DNA of 64,000 nucleotides from Thalassospiraceae bacterium LMO-SO8 (GCA_031655335.1 CP134226.1:3840001-3904000), one strand, 5' to 3'; positions 1 to 9,136 are shown, counted from the first letter of the stretch. The notes: a model not told the origin generated them from the sequence alone. Translations and numbers: made by a program.

Positions 1-615
1 GAACAACCGCTCCGTCTCCCAGCCCGTGCCGAGGCGGTGATAAACAATGCGTTCGTGCAGGCGGAAGGCGCCTTCCGTCCAGAATTCGATGCGTTCGGGC
101 ACGACGCGGAAACCGGACCAGAATTCCGGCCTGGGGATGGCGCCGACATGGAACTTGGCGGTGAACTCGGCAACCCGCTTTTCCAGGTCGAATCGGGTCT
201 TCATGGGCCGCGACTGCCGCGATGCCCAGGCACCGATGCGCGAGGATCGGTGGCGGCTTTCGTAATAGGCATCGGCCTCGGCCGGGGTGACCGGCCGGAT
301 GGCGCCTTCGACACGGACCTGACGTTCCAGGGTCTTCCAGTAAAAGCACAGCGAGGCAAAGGGGTTCTCCGCCAGTTCCCCGCCCTTGCGGCTTTCCAGA
401 TTGGTGTAGAACACGAAGCCCTGCTCGTCGACATCCTTCAACAGGACCATGCGCACGCTGGGCCGCCCCGACGCCGTCGCCGTGGCCAGCGCCATGGCGT
501 TCGGATTACTGATTTCCTTACCCTCTGCCTCGCCCAGCCAGCCGCGGAATTTTTCGATGGGATCATCGGTGGCGGGCTTGCGCGGCGGGGCGTCGTCCTG
601 GGGGTGCGGGTTCAT
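1..615 (-). CDS. pdxH: Pyridoxamine 5'-phosphate oxidase, 3' end cut by window edge
   Basis: FMN-dependent oxidase that converts pyridoxine or pyridoxamine 5'-phosphate to pyridoxal 5'-phosphate, the last step of vitamin B6 salvage, in the cytosol. The frame reads without a stop from an ATG at 615 to base 1, 205 codons. Family blocks are visible in order: an early NAMALATA strand, [11 protein letters not shown], the [12 protein letters not shown] block, [27 protein letters not shown] and a terminal WETERLF. The family normally ends one or two residues later, so only the last codons are missing. It is divergent from the lipoprotein gene at 795, with a dyad at 667-680 between them. The identity is very secure from the conserved blocks. 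Confidence 0.95.
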   Translation of the reverse strand, partial: MNPHPQDDAPPRKPATDDPIEKFRGWLGEAEGKEISNPNAMALATATASGRPSVRMVLLKDVDEQGFVFYTNLESRKGGELAENPFASLCFYWKTLERQVRVEGAIRPVTPAEADAYYESRHRSSRIGAWASRQSRPMKTRFDLEKRVAEFTAKFHVGAIPRPEFWSGFRVVPERIEFWTEGAFRLHERIVYHRLGTGWETERLF

Positions 616-664
616 GGGTCTCGTTTCCGGTCGGCGAATATGGTCAAAGGTCTGCCATAATCCT

Positions 665-680
665 TTGACATGTTAATGTC
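665..680. promoter_or_regulatory. Dyad overlapping a perfect -35 hexamer between pdxH and the lipoprotein gene
   Basis: A consensus TTGACA lies at 665-670 on the plus strand. It overlaps an inverted repeat, GACAT (667-671) and ATGTC (676-680), separated by 4 bases. No convincing -10 element is seen at 16-18 bases spacing; the nearest A/T-rich hexamer is GATATG at 691-696. It could be a promoter with an overlapping operator for the gene at 795, but this is inference from position and symmetry only. Confidence 0.3.
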
Positions 681-794
681 CATGATGGCGGATATGTGAT
701 TTTAAGGGCTATTGCATGTAAAATGCAGTTCCCGCCGCCGCAACACCGCGGCCGCAGGAAACCAGACGGACGCACATTCGAAGAGGTCATCGGA

Positions 795-1271
795 ATGAAC
801 ATCGTGAAATTCACCGGGGTTGCGGTTCTGGCCTTGGCGCTGACCGCTTGCGGAACCGACAAGGCAGGCGACAAGCAGACTGTCGGCACCCTCTTGGGCG
901 CCGGCCTGGGCGCCTTGGCCGGATCGCAGTTCGGCGGCGGCAAGGGACAGTTGGCGGCGGTCGCCGTGGGCGCGCTTGCCGGTGCCTGGTTTGGCGGCGA
1001 GGCCGGGAAATCTCTCGACAAGGCCGACAAGGCCTATGCCCAGCGCACGGCGCAGGACGCCCTTGAGTACAACAAAACCAACCAGACCGCGTCCTGGAAC
1101 AATCCGGATTCCAAGGCGGCCGGGACCTTCACCCCGACCAAGACCTATCAGACCGTCGACGGCGCCAACTGCCGCGACTACGAAACCTCCATCGTCGTCG
1201 ACGGCAAGACCGAAAAGGCGACCGGCACGGCCTGCCGGCAGCCCGACGGAACCTGGCGCGTCGTCAACTGA
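795..1271 (+). CDS. 17-kDa surface antigen-type outer membrane lipoprotein with glycine zipper
   Basis: A 158-residue protein. The first 20 residues are a lipoprotein signal ending in the lipobox LTAC, so it should be lipidated and anchored in the outer membrane. Residues about 30-75 form a glycine-zipper hairpin (repeated GAxxGA/GGxxG pattern: LLGAGLGALAG, AVGALAGAWFGG), as in Rickettsia 17-kDa antigen and related SmpA-like proteins. The C-terminal half has paired cysteines (ANCRDY and TACRQPDG) and ends DGTWRVVN, typical of the family's small C-terminal beta domain. The start at 795 is preferred over upstream frame extension because it gives a clean signal peptide and has AAGAGG eight bases upstream. 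The biological role of the family is not well defined. Confidence 0.85.
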   Translation: MNIVKFTGVAVLALALTACGTDKAGDKQTVGTLLGAGLGALAGSQFGGGKGQLAAVAVGALAGAWFGGEAGKSLDKADKAYAQRTAQDALEYNKTNQTASWNNPDSKAAGTFTPTKTYQTVDGANCRDYETSIVVDGKTEKATGTACRQPDGTWRVVN

Positions 1272-1313
1272 TCGCCGCGCGGGCGATTGCACGCGGCGGG
1301 GGCCGGGGCTGCC

Positions 1314-2180
1314 ATGAAGGATGCCTATAAGATTCTCGGCGTCGCCAAGAACGCTACGCCGGACCAGATCAAGTCCGCCTACCGCAAGGCGGCGCGCGAG
1401 CGCCACCCCGACCTGGACCCCGGCAACCCTTGGGCCGAAGACGATTTCAAGGAACTGACCGCCGCCTACGAGGTGCTGTCCAACGCCGACCGGCGCAAAC
1501 GCTATGACGACGGTGAAATCGACGCGACCGGCCAACCCCTGACCGGCCAGGGAACGGCGGGCTATGACGCCAAGGGCCGGGCCAAGACCCGGCGCTGGAG
1601 GAAGGATCCGTTTGAGACCTTTCGCCAGAAGAAACGCCAGGAAAAGGCCGTCACGGTCGACGGCGCCAACGTCAACTATTCCCTGACGCTGAGTGCCGCC
1701 GAAGCCATGCAGGGCGGCACCAAGTTCATCAGCATGACCAACGGCAAGCGCCTGAAGGTCGCCATTCCCAAGGACACCCGCGACGGCCAGGTATTGCGCC
1801 TGAAGGAACAGGGCATGCCCGGCCTGGGCGGCGGCAAGCCCGGCGACGCGCTGGTCATCGTCAAGGTCGACGCCGACGGGCGATTCCGCATCGACGGCCG
1901 CGACGTTCATGTCGAGGTGCCCGTTGATCTGGCGGACGCGGTCCTGGGCGGCAAGATCAAGGCCCCGACCCTGGACGGCGAGGTCAGCGTCACCGTGCCC
2001 GAAAATGCCAACACGGGCACGGTTCTGCGCCTCAAGGGCAAGGGCCTGAAGGATGCGGACGGCGGCGAGCCCGGCGACCAGTTCGTGACCCTGAAGGTCG
2101 TGTTGCCCAAGAAACCCGATCCAGAATTGCGCGCCTTCGTCGCGGAATGGGCGAAGAAGACCGGCGCCCGCGCGTCCTAG
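1314..2180 (+). CDS. DnaJ-class co-chaperone, CbpA-like (J domain plus C-terminal domains, no zinc finger)
   Basis: A 288-residue Hsp40 that should stimulate DnaK ATPase and deliver clients. Residues 1-70 are a J domain with the essential HPD triad in RHPDLDP. There is a short linker with basic and glycine residues. Then come two beta-rich client-binding domains (about 115-200 and 200-275). There are no CxxCxGxG repeats, so this is a class B/CbpA-type protein, not DnaJ. The ATG at 1314 is chosen over a TTG at 1287 because the J domain starts directly (MKDAYKILGV). The gene ends convergently with the YihY gene, overlapping by 4 bases. Confidence 0.9.
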   Translation: MKDAYKILGVAKNATPDQIKSAYRKAARERHPDLDPGNPWAEDDFKELTAAYEVLSNADRRKRYDDGEIDATGQPLTGQGTAGYDAKGRAKTRRWRKDPFETFRQKKRQEKAVTVDGANVNYSLTLSAAEAMQGGTKFISMTNGKRLKVAIPKDTRDGQVLRLKEQGMPGLGGGKPGDALVIVKVDADGRFRIDGRDVHVEVPVDLADAVLGGKIKAPTLDGEVSVTVPENANTGTVLRLKGKGLKDADGGEPGDQFVTLKVVLPKKPDPELRAFVAEWAKKTGARAS

Positions 2181-3499
2181 GAAACGCTTTTCAGGGACGC
2201 CGCTTCCTTGCCGGCCCCGCCGTCTTCCGACGCTTCCAGGATTTCCGCCACCGGCATGGCCATGGCTTCGGCGTTGCGCGCGCGCAGGCCGCCCAGTTGC
2301 GCCGCCAGGGCCGCCTGCCAGCCGCCGCCCTTCAGGGTTTCGTCGATGTCGCTGATGCCCAGGCCCAGGTCCCGGTAGAGATCATAGAGGGTCACCGTGT
2401 GCAGGTCGCGGCACAGCACCCAGGCGTTGCGCGAGGTGCGCTCCACATACCCCTCGCCGCGCAATGTCTCCAGCAGCGGCTCCAACACCGACAGCGAGAC
2501 CCGGGCGGCGCGCACCAGTTCGCGGCGGCTCGCCCCTCCGCCCTCGCGGCTTCGGGCGAACAGGCAGGCCAGCACGGACACGGCCGCCGTCAGGCGCGAT
2601 GATGGGGAACTCGACAGATGCACGGGCCGGCCGCCGGCCTCCCGCCATTCGGAGATGGTCGCGGTCAGGGTCGCGCCCAGCAGCACCACGGCCCAGGACA
2701 GGTACATCCAGATCAGGAAGATCGGCACCGCCGACAGTGCGCCGTAGATGTTCTGGTAGGTCGGGAAATGGGTGACGTAAAACCCAAAGCCCTTGCGCAG
2801 CACCGCGATCATGAGCCCGGCCGCGACCGCCCCGATAACCGCCCCGGCGAAGGCCACGGGCCGGTTCGGGATGGTCACGTAGAACATGGTCAGCAGCACC
2901 ATCATGATGAGGGTCGGCAGCAGCTTCGCCGCCTCGCCCAGGACGCCCGTCGCGGGGTCGACGCCGATCCATTGGGTCGCCGCGAAGAAATAGGCCGACA
3001 GGGAGAAACTGGCGCCCAGCAGCAGCGGACCCAAGGTGATGATCGCCCAGAACACCAGGAGGCGCGGCCCCAGGCGGCGCGGCCGGGTAACGCGGAAGAT
3101 GGTATTCAGCGCCGATTCGATGGTGCCCAGAAGCAGGACCGCCGTCAGTGCCAGGGCGATGATCCCGACCGCCGACAGGGTCGTGGTGTTGCGCACGAAC
3201 TTGTCGAAATGTTCGCGCATGGATTCCGCCGCATCGGGCAGGAAATTGGCGAACAGCACGTCCTGAAAGCTTTCGCGCACGCCCTCGAACACCGGGAAAG
3301 CCGCCAACATGGCGAAGGCAATCGCCGTCAGCGGCACGGCGGCCAGGAGCGAGGTATAGCTGAGCGACGCCGCCATGCGCAGGCATTGATCGCCCTGGAA
3401 CCGCCGCAAGACGATCCCGAGAACCCCACGCCAAACGCGCCATTGCGCCTTCGCAACTCGCCAGAAATCCCGGTTTTCCGTGGTCTTGAGGCTGCTCAG
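2177..3499 (-). CDS. YihY/BrkB (UPF0761) family inner membrane protein with C-terminal winged-helix-like domain
   Basis: Multi-pass membrane protein of unknown function, historically mislabelled ribonuclease BN. After a basic N-terminal stretch (RRFQGDQCLR) the family signature AASLSYTSLLAAVPL begins the first membrane helix, followed by about five more hydrophobic helices up to residue about 285. The last 130 residues are soluble and helical, with a winged-helix-like stretch (GGASRRELVRAARVSLSVLEPLLETLRGEGYV), as in the longer family members. No ATG is well placed. A CTG at 3499 follows GGGAGG by 5 bases and is my best start; the ATG at 3583 adds 28 residues without homology and has no Shine-Dalgarno. 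Start confidence is low; family confidence is high. Confidence 0.85.
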   Translation of the reverse strand: MSSLKTTENRDFWRVAKAQWRVWRGVLGIVLRRFQGDQCLRMAASLSYTSLLAAVPLTAIAFAMLAAFPVFEGVRESFQDVLFANFLPDAAESMREHFDKFVRNTTTLSAVGIIALALTAVLLLGTIESALNTIFRVTRPRRLGPRLLVFWAIITLGPLLLGASFSLSAYFFAATQWIGVDPATGVLGEAAKLLPTLIMMVLLTMFYVTIPNRPVAFAGAVIGAVAAGLMIAVLRKGFGFYVTHFPTYQNIYGALSAVPIFLIWMYLSWAVVLLGATLTATISEWREAGGRPVHLSSSPSSRLTAAVSVLACLFARSREGGGASRRELVRAARVSLSVLEPLLETLRGEGYVERTSRNAWVLCRDLHTVTLYDLYRDLGLGISDIDETLKGGGWQAALAAQLGGLRARNAEAMAMPVAEILEASEDGGAGKEAASLKSVS

Positions 3500-3549
3500 G
3501 GGAACCTCCCGTTGACGTTCTCGGCCCCATACTATATGGCATGGAGGTT

Positions 3550-3574
3550 CGGGCAAGCTGCAAGTATTTGCCCG
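3550..3574. promoter_or_regulatory. Inverted repeat in the yihY-fabI divergent promoter region
   Basis: CGGGCAA (3550-3556) is repeated in inverted form as TTGCCCG (3568-3574) with an 11-base spacer. It lies between the divergent yihY and fabI starts, where a regulator of fatty-acid synthesis could bind. No known regulator motif is recognised; support is symmetry and position only. Confidence 0.25.
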
Positions 3575-3635
3575 GGCATACATCGGCAATCCGTCGGTGG
3601 ATAATCGGTTCCAGATAAAAAATTCGAGGAGACAG

Positions 3636-4448
3636 ATGGCTTCTGCATCGCCGTTGATGTCCGGTAAGAAGGGCCTGGTCATGGGCGTGGCCAACGACCG
3701 TTCCATCGCCTGGGGCATTGCCAAGGCCGCCCACGACCAGGGTGCCGAATTGGCCTTCACCTATCAGGGCGACGCCCTTCAGAAGCGCGTGGCGCCGCTC
3801 GCGGACAGCGTCGGCTCGGACCTTGTCCTGCCCTGCGACGTGACCGACATGACCTCCGTCGATGCCGTGTTCGACGCCATCGGCGCGAAATGGGGCAAGC
3901 TGGATTTCGTCATCCACGCCATCGCCTATTCGGACAAGGAAGAGCTCAAGGGCGGCTATATCGACACCACCCTGGATAACTTCCTGAAAACCATGAATAT
4001 TTCCTGCTATTCGTTCACCGCTGTGGCGCAGCGCGCGCGCAAGCTGATGACCGAAGGCGGATCGCTGATCACCCTGACCTATTTCGGGGCCGAACGCGTG
4101 ATGCCGCACTACAACGTCATGGGCGTGGCCAAGGCCGCGCTGGAAGCCAGCGTGCGGTACCTCGCCGAAGACCTGGGCAAGGAAGGCATCCGCGTGAACT
4201 CCCTGTCCGCCGGGCCCATGAAGACCCTGGCCGCCTCGGGCATCGGCGATTTCCGCTATATCCTGAAGTGGAACGAATACAATTCACCGCTGCGCCGCAA
4301 CGTGACCCTGGAAGACGTCGGCGGCGCCGGGCTTTACCTGGTGTCCGACCTGTCGTCGGGCGTCACGGGCGAAACCCACCACGTCGATTGCGGCTACAAC
4401 ATCGTGGGCATGAAGGCCGTCGACGCGCCGGATATTTCGGTCGTCTGA
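3636..4448 (+). CDS. fabI: Enoyl-[acyl-carrier-protein] reductase (NADH)
   Basis: Catalyses the last reductive step of each type II fatty-acid elongation cycle, reducing trans-2-enoyl-ACP with NADH; it is the target of triclosan-type inhibitors. The 270-residue protein has the atypical SDR nucleotide-binding pattern GVANDRSIAWG and the FabI catalytic Tyr-Lys pair spaced six residues apart (MPHYNVMGVAKAALE). It also has the substrate-loop signature SAGPMKTLAASGI and RRNVTLEDVG. The ATG at 3636 is chosen over an upstream frame start at 3597 because GAGGAGA lies just before it and homologues begin near here. It is followed 27 bases later by aroC. Confidence 0.97.
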   Translation: MASASPLMSGKKGLVMGVANDRSIAWGIAKAAHDQGAELAFTYQGDALQKRVAPLADSVGSDLVLPCDVTDMTSVDAVFDAIGAKWGKLDFVIHAIAYSDKEELKGGYIDTTLDNFLKTMNISCYSFTAVAQRARKLMTEGGSLITLTYFGAERVMPHYNVMGVAKAALEASVRYLAEDLGKEGIRVNSLSAGPMKTLAASGIGDFRYILKWNEYNSPLRRNVTLEDVGGAGLYLVSDLSSGVTGETHHVDCGYNIVGMKAVDAPDISVV

Positions 4449-4475
4449 TCAGGCGCTTGTGCTAAAAGGGGCCCC

Positions 4476-5546
4476 ATGTCCCACAATTCTTTCGGCCATC
4501 TGTTCCGCTTCACGACCTTCGGCGAAAGCCATGGGCCCGCGCTCGGCTGCGTGGTCGATGGTTGCCCGCCGGGGCTGAGCCTGACCGAGGCCGACATCCA
4601 GGTTCATCTCGACAAGCGCCGTCCTGGGCAATCGAAGTACACCACCCAGCGCCAGGAACCCGATCAGGTGAAAATCCTGTCCGGTGTGTTCGACGGCGTG
4701 ACCACCGGCACGCCCATCGGCCTGCTGATCGAGAACATGGACCAGCGGTCAAAGGATTATTCGGAGATTTCCGAGAAATTCCGCCCGGGCCACGCCGACT
4801 ACACCTATTGGAAAAAGTACGGCATCCGCGATTACCGCGGCGGCGGCCGGTCTTCCGCGCGGGAGACCGCCATGCGCGTCGCCGCCGGCGCCGTGGCGCG
4901 CAAGATCCTGGGCCCCGGCATCACCATCAAGGCCGGCCTCGTCGTCATGGGCGAGAAGGAAATCGACCGCGCGCGCCTGGACTGGAACGAAGTGAACAAC
5001 AACCCCTTCTTCTGCCCCGATGCCCAGGCGGCCGAGGAATTCGCGACCTACCTGGAAGGCATCCGCAAGGCGGGGTCTTCCGTCGGCGGCGTGATCGAGG
5101 TCGTGGCCTCGGGCGTGCCCGCCGGGCTGGGTGCCCCGATCTACGGCAAGCTGGATCAGGACCTGGCCTCGGCCATGATGAGCATCAACGCGGTCAAGGG
5201 TGTGGAGATCGGCAACGGCTTCGAAGCCGCGCGGATTACCGGCGAGGAAAACGCCGACGAAATCCGCGCGAAGGGCAACGACGTCGAGTTCCTGTCCAAC
5301 AACGCGGGCGGCATCCTGGGCGGCATTTCATCGGGCCAGGACGTCGTGTGCCGCTTCGCCGTCAAGCCGACGTCGTCGATCCTGACGCCGCGCAAGACCG
5401 TGACCAAGTCCGGCGAGGACACCGAGATTTCCACCAAGGGCCGCCACGACCCCTGCGTCGGCATCCGCGCCGTGCCCATCGGCGAGGCCATGATGGCCTG
5501 CGTCCTGGCCGACCATCTGCTGCGCCACAAGGCGCAGTGCGGGTAA
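4476..5546 (+). CDS. aroC: Chorismate synthase
   Basis: FMNH2-dependent lyase that converts 5-enolpyruvylshikimate 3-phosphate to chorismate, ending the shikimate pathway. The 356-residue length is usual. All three family signatures are present: [18 protein letters not shown] near the N terminus, [29 protein letters not shown] around residues 105-135, and the late [17 protein letters not shown] block. It lies 27 bases after fabI and 55 bases before the tartrate dehydratase gene on the same strand, so cotranscription of the three is possible though not shown. Confidence 0.97.
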   Translation: MSHNSFGHLFRFTTFGESHGPALGCVVDGCPPGLSLTEADIQVHLDKRRPGQSKYTTQRQEPDQVKILSGVFDGVTTGTPIGLLIENMDQRSKDYSEISEKFRPGHADYTYWKKYGIRDYRGGGRSSARETAMRVAAGAVARKILGPGITIKAGLVVMGEKEIDRARLDWNEVNNNPFFCPDAQAAEEFATYLEGIRKAGSSVGGVIEVVASGVPAGLGAPIYGKLDQDLASAMMSINAVKGVEIGNGFEAARITGEENADEIRAKGNDVEFLSNNAGGILGGISSGQDVVCRFAVKPTSSILTPRKTVTKSGEDTEISTKGRHDPCVGIRAVPIGEAMMACVLADHLLRHKAQCG

Positions 5547-5601
5547 AATCCGCCCCCTTTCCTGCCCGCCGCCGCCGCCCCCAAGACCCAAGAGAACCAA
5601 C

Positions 5602-6765
5602 ATGCGCATCATCGACATTTGCGAGGTCACCAAGCCGATCTCGTCGCCCATCCGCAACGCCTATATCGACTTCACCAAGATGACGACCAGCCTGGTCGCC
5701 GTGGTCACGGACGTGGAGCGCGACGGGCGGCGGGTGGTCGGCTACGGCTTCAATTCCAACGGCCGCTACGGCCAGGGCGGGCTGATCCGCGAACGGTTCC
5801 GCGACCGCATCCTGGAGGCCGATCCCAAGAGCCTGCTGAACGACGACGGCGACAACCTGGACCCGCACCGCGTCTGGGCCGCGATGATGACCAACGAAAA
5901 ACCGGGCGGCCACGGCGAGCGCTCCGTCGCCGTCGGCACCATCGACATGGCGGTGTGGGACGCCACGGCCAAGATCGCGGGCCTGCCCCTGTTCCGCCTG
6001 CTGGCCCAAATGAAGGGCCGCGAGGCCGACCCCCGGGTTTTCGTCTACGCCGCCGGCGGCTACTACTACCCCGGCAAGGACGACACGCAGCTCTGCGCCG
6101 AAATGCGGGGCTACCTCAACCGCGGCTACAACGTGGTGAAGATGAAGATCGGGGGTGCCGCCATCGACGAGGACCGCCGCCGCATCGAGGCGGTGCTGCG
6201 CGAGATCGACGGCGAGGCGCAGCTGGCCGTCGACGCCAACGGCCGGTTCGATCTGGAGACCGCCGTCGCCTACGCCAAGATGCTGCGGGATTATCCGCTG
6301 TTCTGGTACGAGGAAGCGGGTGATCCGCTCGACTACGCCCTGCAGGCGGCGCTGGCCGAGTTCTATCCCGGCCCCATGGCAACGGGGGAAAACCTGTTCT
6401 CCCACCAGGACGCCCGGAACCTGCTGCGCTATGGCGGCATGCGGCCCGACCGCGACTGGCTGCAGTTCGACTGCGCCCTCGCCTACGGCCTGGTCGAATA
6501 CCTGCGCACGCTGGACGAACTGGACAAGGCCGGCTGGTCGCCCAGCCGCTGCGTGCCCCACGGCGGACATCAGATGTCCCTGAACATCGCGGCGGGCCTG
6601 GGCCTGGGCGGCAACGAAAGCTACCCCGACCTGTTCCAGCCCTATGGCGGGTTCCCCGACACGGTCAAGGTCGAGGACGGCCATATCGTCATGCCGGACC
6701 TGCCGGGCATCGGCTTCGAGGGCAAGTCGGATTTGATCAAGGTGATGCGCGAGCTGGCGGAATAA
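5602..6765 (+). CDS. tarD: D-tartrate dehydratase-like enolase superfamily enzyme
   Basis: Mandelate-racemase subgroup member of 387 residues that resembles the characterised Bradyrhizobium D(-)-tartrate dehydratase throughout, including the opening ITKPISSPIRNAYIDF-type block (here VTKPISSPIRNAYIDF). D-tartrate dehydratase turns D-tartrate into oxaloacetate. Enolase-superfamily features visible: a KxK pair in NVVKMKIGG at the end of barrel strand 2 and metal ligands in LAVDANGRF, YEEAGDP and TGENLF. A histidine follows in CVPHGGHQMSLN near the C terminus. Substrate assignment rests on recalled close similarity to one characterised family and would need assay. Its location directly after aroC looks incidental. 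AGAGAACC precedes the start. Confidence 0.8.
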   Translation: MRIIDICEVTKPISSPIRNAYIDFTKMTTSLVAVVTDVERDGRRVVGYGFNSNGRYGQGGLIRERFRDRILEADPKSLLNDDGDNLDPHRVWAAMMTNEKPGGHGERSVAVGTIDMAVWDATAKIAGLPLFRLLAQMKGREADPRVFVYAAGGYYYPGKDDTQLCAEMRGYLNRGYNVVKMKIGGAAIDEDRRRIEAVLREIDGEAQLAVDANGRFDLETAVAYAKMLRDYPLFWYEEAGDPLDYALQAALAEFYPGPMATGENLFSHQDARNLLRYGGMRPDRDWLQFDCALAYGLVEYLRTLDELDKAGWSPSRCVPHGGHQMSLNIAAGLGLGGNESYPDLFQPYGGFPDTVKVEDGHIVMPDLPGIGFEGKSDLIKVMRELAE

Positions 6766-6772
6766 GACGCCG

Positions 6773-7327
6773 TCAGTTGAGAAACGCGATCACCGGATAG
6801 CCCAACCAATAGTGAACGGCGGCGATGGCGGCGTAGAGCGCCAGGGCGGCGGCGAACATCATGCCGTCCTTGGCGTAGCTGCCGCGCTCCGGCGGCGTCC
6901 ACGGCCCCTCGGCCCGGTTGATGACGGCCATCTCGACCAGCGCCCACAGACCCAGGCCGCCGAACAGCACGAGCGAGGCCGTATCGCCGTTGACCAGCAA
7001 ATGGGCGGCGGCCCAGATCGTCACGCCCCACAGCATGGGATGGCGGACCTTGGTGCGCACGATACCCCTCACCCGGCCGATGTCCATGAGGAACAAGGCG
7101 ATCAGCATGGCCGCGTTGTTGAGGTGCCAGGTCCACATCGGCAAGGCATAGAGAACTTCCGTCTCCGCCACCCGGTAGCCCATGATCATCAGGCCCAGGC
7201 TGACCAGCACCCCGAGCGCCACCAATCCCCGCCCCTTGTTGCCCAGGGCCGCGCGTGGGCCGGGCAGAACCCGTTTGAACAGATGGGCGGCGCTCCAAAG
7301 AACGAGCCCGAGGATGAGCCAGATCAT
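6773..7327 (-). CDS. NnrU family integral membrane protein
   Basis: A 184-residue protein with about five to six hydrophobic helices. It carries the family pattern of NnrU and related isoprenylcysteine methyltransferase-like proteins: HLFKRVLPG near the N terminus and a conserved RHPMLWGVTIWAAAHLLVNGD block in the middle. NnrU was named for its location in nitric-oxide-responsive denitrification clusters, but its activity is unproven. No denitrification gene is next to it here. The ATG at 7327 begins the first helix (MIWLILGLVLW) and follows a G-rich Shine-Dalgarno. It lies 17 bases after the stop of the TPR gene at 7345, so the two probably share a transcript. Confidence 0.8.
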   Translation of the reverse strand: MIWLILGLVLWSAAHLFKRVLPGPRAALGNKGRGLVALGVLVSLGLMIMGYRVAETEVLYALPMWTWHLNNAAMLIALFLMDIGRVRGIVRTKVRHPMLWGVTIWAAAHLLVNGDTASLVLFGGLGLWALVEMAVINRAEGPWTPPERGSYAKDGMMFAAALALYAAIAAVHYWLGYPVIAFLN

Positions 7328-7344
7328 GCCCCCGCCCCTTGTGC

Positions 7345-8673
7345 CTAGGCGGCCCCGGCGACGTCGCCGAACGCCTTTTCCGTCCAATCGTCGTGCGGCA
7401 TGGCGGCGCGGCGTTCGGACAACAACGCCAGTGTCAGCGCCGTGTTGCCCGACTTGCGCGCCGCGTCGATGAGGATCAGGTCGAACAGGTCGCGCTGGGC
7501 ATGGCTGCCGCCCATCATCCACATCTCGTAGCGCACGGGGATCATGGACGCCGTCGTGTCTGCGTACCGCCCTTCCCGGTAAGCGATCAGCGCGTCCATC
7601 AGCGGCACGCCGAGCGCCTTCATGATCGGCAGGTTGCTTTCATCCTCGGGCCCCTCATAAGCCGCCATGAATTCCCGCATCTCGTGGACCTTGCCGTCCC
7701 CCGCGGCGGCCAGCGCCAGGGTGTAATGCAGATCGACGAAGGTCAGCAGGTGTTCCTCCGTCCGGCCTCGCACCTTGTCGGCCAGGGGCTGCCAGCGCCC
7801 GCCCACGTCCAGGCCCATGATTTCAAGCCGTTGCAGCAGCGAGGCCGCGTTGCAGAGGTCGAGATATTCTTCCGATTCCGGCGCGGCGACATGGGCGTCG
7901 TACTGCGCCATCACGTCGTCCATGCGGCCCTGGTCCATCATCATCAGGGCTTCGTGCCACCAGATGTGATTCTGGAAATTGTTGGCCTGGGTCCAGTGCG
8001 GGCGCAGGCGGTCGATCCAGGCGAGACCCTCGTCCTGGCGGTCCTGCATTTCCATGACATGGGCGTAGGCATGGGTCGCCCAGGGATCGTCGGGCTCCAG
8101 CTCGATGGCGGTCTCAGCCGCCGCCTGGGCATGGACATAGTCGCCCGCCTCCTCGAACCCGAAGGCCTGCATGCCCTTGAGATAGGAATACCCGGCCACA
8201 CTTTTGTCCCAGGCCGGCATGATCCGGTTCACGGAATCGCGGAGCCGCCGGGAATCTCCCGAATAGAAATTGGCGAAATGGGCCAGCCGCGCCGCCAGGA
8301 TGTCGCGCGGATGGTCCAGCAGGATTTCCTCCCACACCCGTGCCGCCCCGTCCATGTTGCGCGCCGTCCACAGGCCCGCCGCCCGCGCGTGCATCTGTTC
8401 GCGCGGCGTCGCCTGCGCGGCCAGTTCCTGGGCCTTGGCGGCGGCCTGCTGAGCCTTGGGCATCAGTCCGCCCATGGCCATGAGCATCATGAAATAGGCC
8501 TTCAGGCAATGCGCCATGGCCATGTCGCCGTCGGCGGCGAACACGCCTTTCAGCCGATCCCCCGTATCGGGCGCCATGGACAGATAGCCGTCCATGACAT
8601 GGTCGAAGGCCCGAGCGGCGTCCGCACCGGCCGCCGTCAGGGTGAGGTCACGTTTGTCGGTGAAGATGGCCAT
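7345..8673 (-). CDS. TTC38-like tetratricopeptide repeat protein
   Basis: A 442-residue alpha-helical repeat protein resembling bacterial homologues of eukaryotic TTC38. Recognisable stretches are AAGLWTARNMDGAARVWEEILLDHPRDILA, DDPWATHAYAHVMEMQ and FQNHIWWHEALMMMDQGRMDDV. There is no signal peptide or membrane helix, so it should be cytosolic. Its molecular role is unknown; the helical repeats suggest protein binding. The ATG at 8673 (MAIFTDKRD) matches the usual family start. An ATG at 8700 would add nine residues; neither has a strong Shine-Dalgarno. It is followed closely by the NnrU-type gene. Confidence 0.75.
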   Translation of the reverse strand: MAIFTDKRDLTLTAAGADAARAFDHVMDGYLSMAPDTGDRLKGVFAADGDMAMAHCLKAYFMMLMAMGGLMPKAQQAAAKAQELAAQATPREQMHARAAGLWTARNMDGAARVWEEILLDHPRDILAARLAHFANFYSGDSRRLRDSVNRIMPAWDKSVAGYSYLKGMQAFGFEEAGDYVHAQAAAETAIELEPDDPWATHAYAHVMEMQDRQDEGLAWIDRLRPHWTQANNFQNHIWWHEALMMMDQGRMDDVMAQYDAHVAAPESEEYLDLCNAASLLQRLEIMGLDVGGRWQPLADKVRGRTEEHLLTFVDLHYTLALAAAGDGKVHEMREFMAAYEGPEDESNLPIMKALGVPLMDALIAYREGRYADTTASMIPVRYEMWMMGGSHAQRDLFDLILIDAARKSGNTALTLALLSERRAAMPHDDWTEKAFGDVAGAA

Positions 8674-8780
8674 GGTCCGATGCTTGTTCCCGTATTCCAT
8701 TTTGCAGACGGGAAAATTACACCATATGTTCACCGGACGCGACCGGGGACGAACCCGATCCAACAAAGCAGGAAACCGAC

Positions 8781-9104
8781 ATGAAGCAAATGATCGAAAC
8801 CGACGCGCGCCAGGTCAAGCAATGGCTGGACGACGGCAGCGCCGTCATCATCGACGTACGCGAGGCCGATGAACTGGTCCAGGCCCGCGTGCCCGGCGCC
8901 CTGCACAACCCCATGTCGGGCTTCGACCTGGAAATGCTGGCCGGGCTGGAAGGTAAGCGCCTGGTGTTCATGTGCGCCATGGGCATGCGCTCCATGCAGG
9001 TCGGCAGCTACCTGTTGCAGAACGACATGGTCGACGACGCCTATAACCTGGCCGGCGGCATCCAGGGCTGGGCCATGGCGGGGTATGAGGTGGAGACGGG
9101 GTGA
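8781..9104 (+). CDS. Rhodanese-like single-domain sulfurtransferase
   Basis: A 107-residue single rhodanese domain, predicted to move sulfane sulfur between thiols in the cytosol. The active-site loop is CAMGMRS, with the cysteine in the FMCAMGMRS strand-loop. Other family marks are VIIDVREADEL near residue 25, the PGALHNPMS turn and the ending YNLAGGIQGWAMAGYEV. AGGAAAC just upstream supports the ATG at 8781. It is the last native gene before the AT-rich cassette that starts about 10 bases after its stop. Confidence 0.9.
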   Translation: MKQMIETDARQVKQWLDDGSAVIIDVREADELVQARVPGALHNPMSGFDLEMLAGLEGKRLVFMCAMGMRSMQVGSYLLQNDMVDDAYNLAGGIQGWAMAGYEVETG

Positions 9105-9111
9105 TTTTTCA

Positions 9112-9136
9112 TTCAATATTTCCAAAAAATATTGAA
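9112..9136. terminator. A/T-rich hairpin at the left edge of the foreign cassette
   Basis: TTCAATATTT (9112-9121) pairs perfectly with AAATATTGAA (9127-9136) around a 5-base loop. A T-run follows within a few bases on the plus strand (9144-9149). It could end transcripts of the rhodanese gene or, read the other way, of the helicase operon. The stem is A/T-only apart from two pairs, so it is a weak terminator at best. Confidence 0.5.

Noticed and set aside
37-660. Plus-strand frame of 207 codons
   Set aside because: It is the shadow of pdxH on the opposite strand; its product is Gly/Arg/Phe-rich with no family likeness.
4476-6765. Shikimate-linked function for the enolase-superfamily gene after aroC
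   Set aside because: Its sequence matches D-tartrate dehydratase along its length; proximity to aroC is probably chance.
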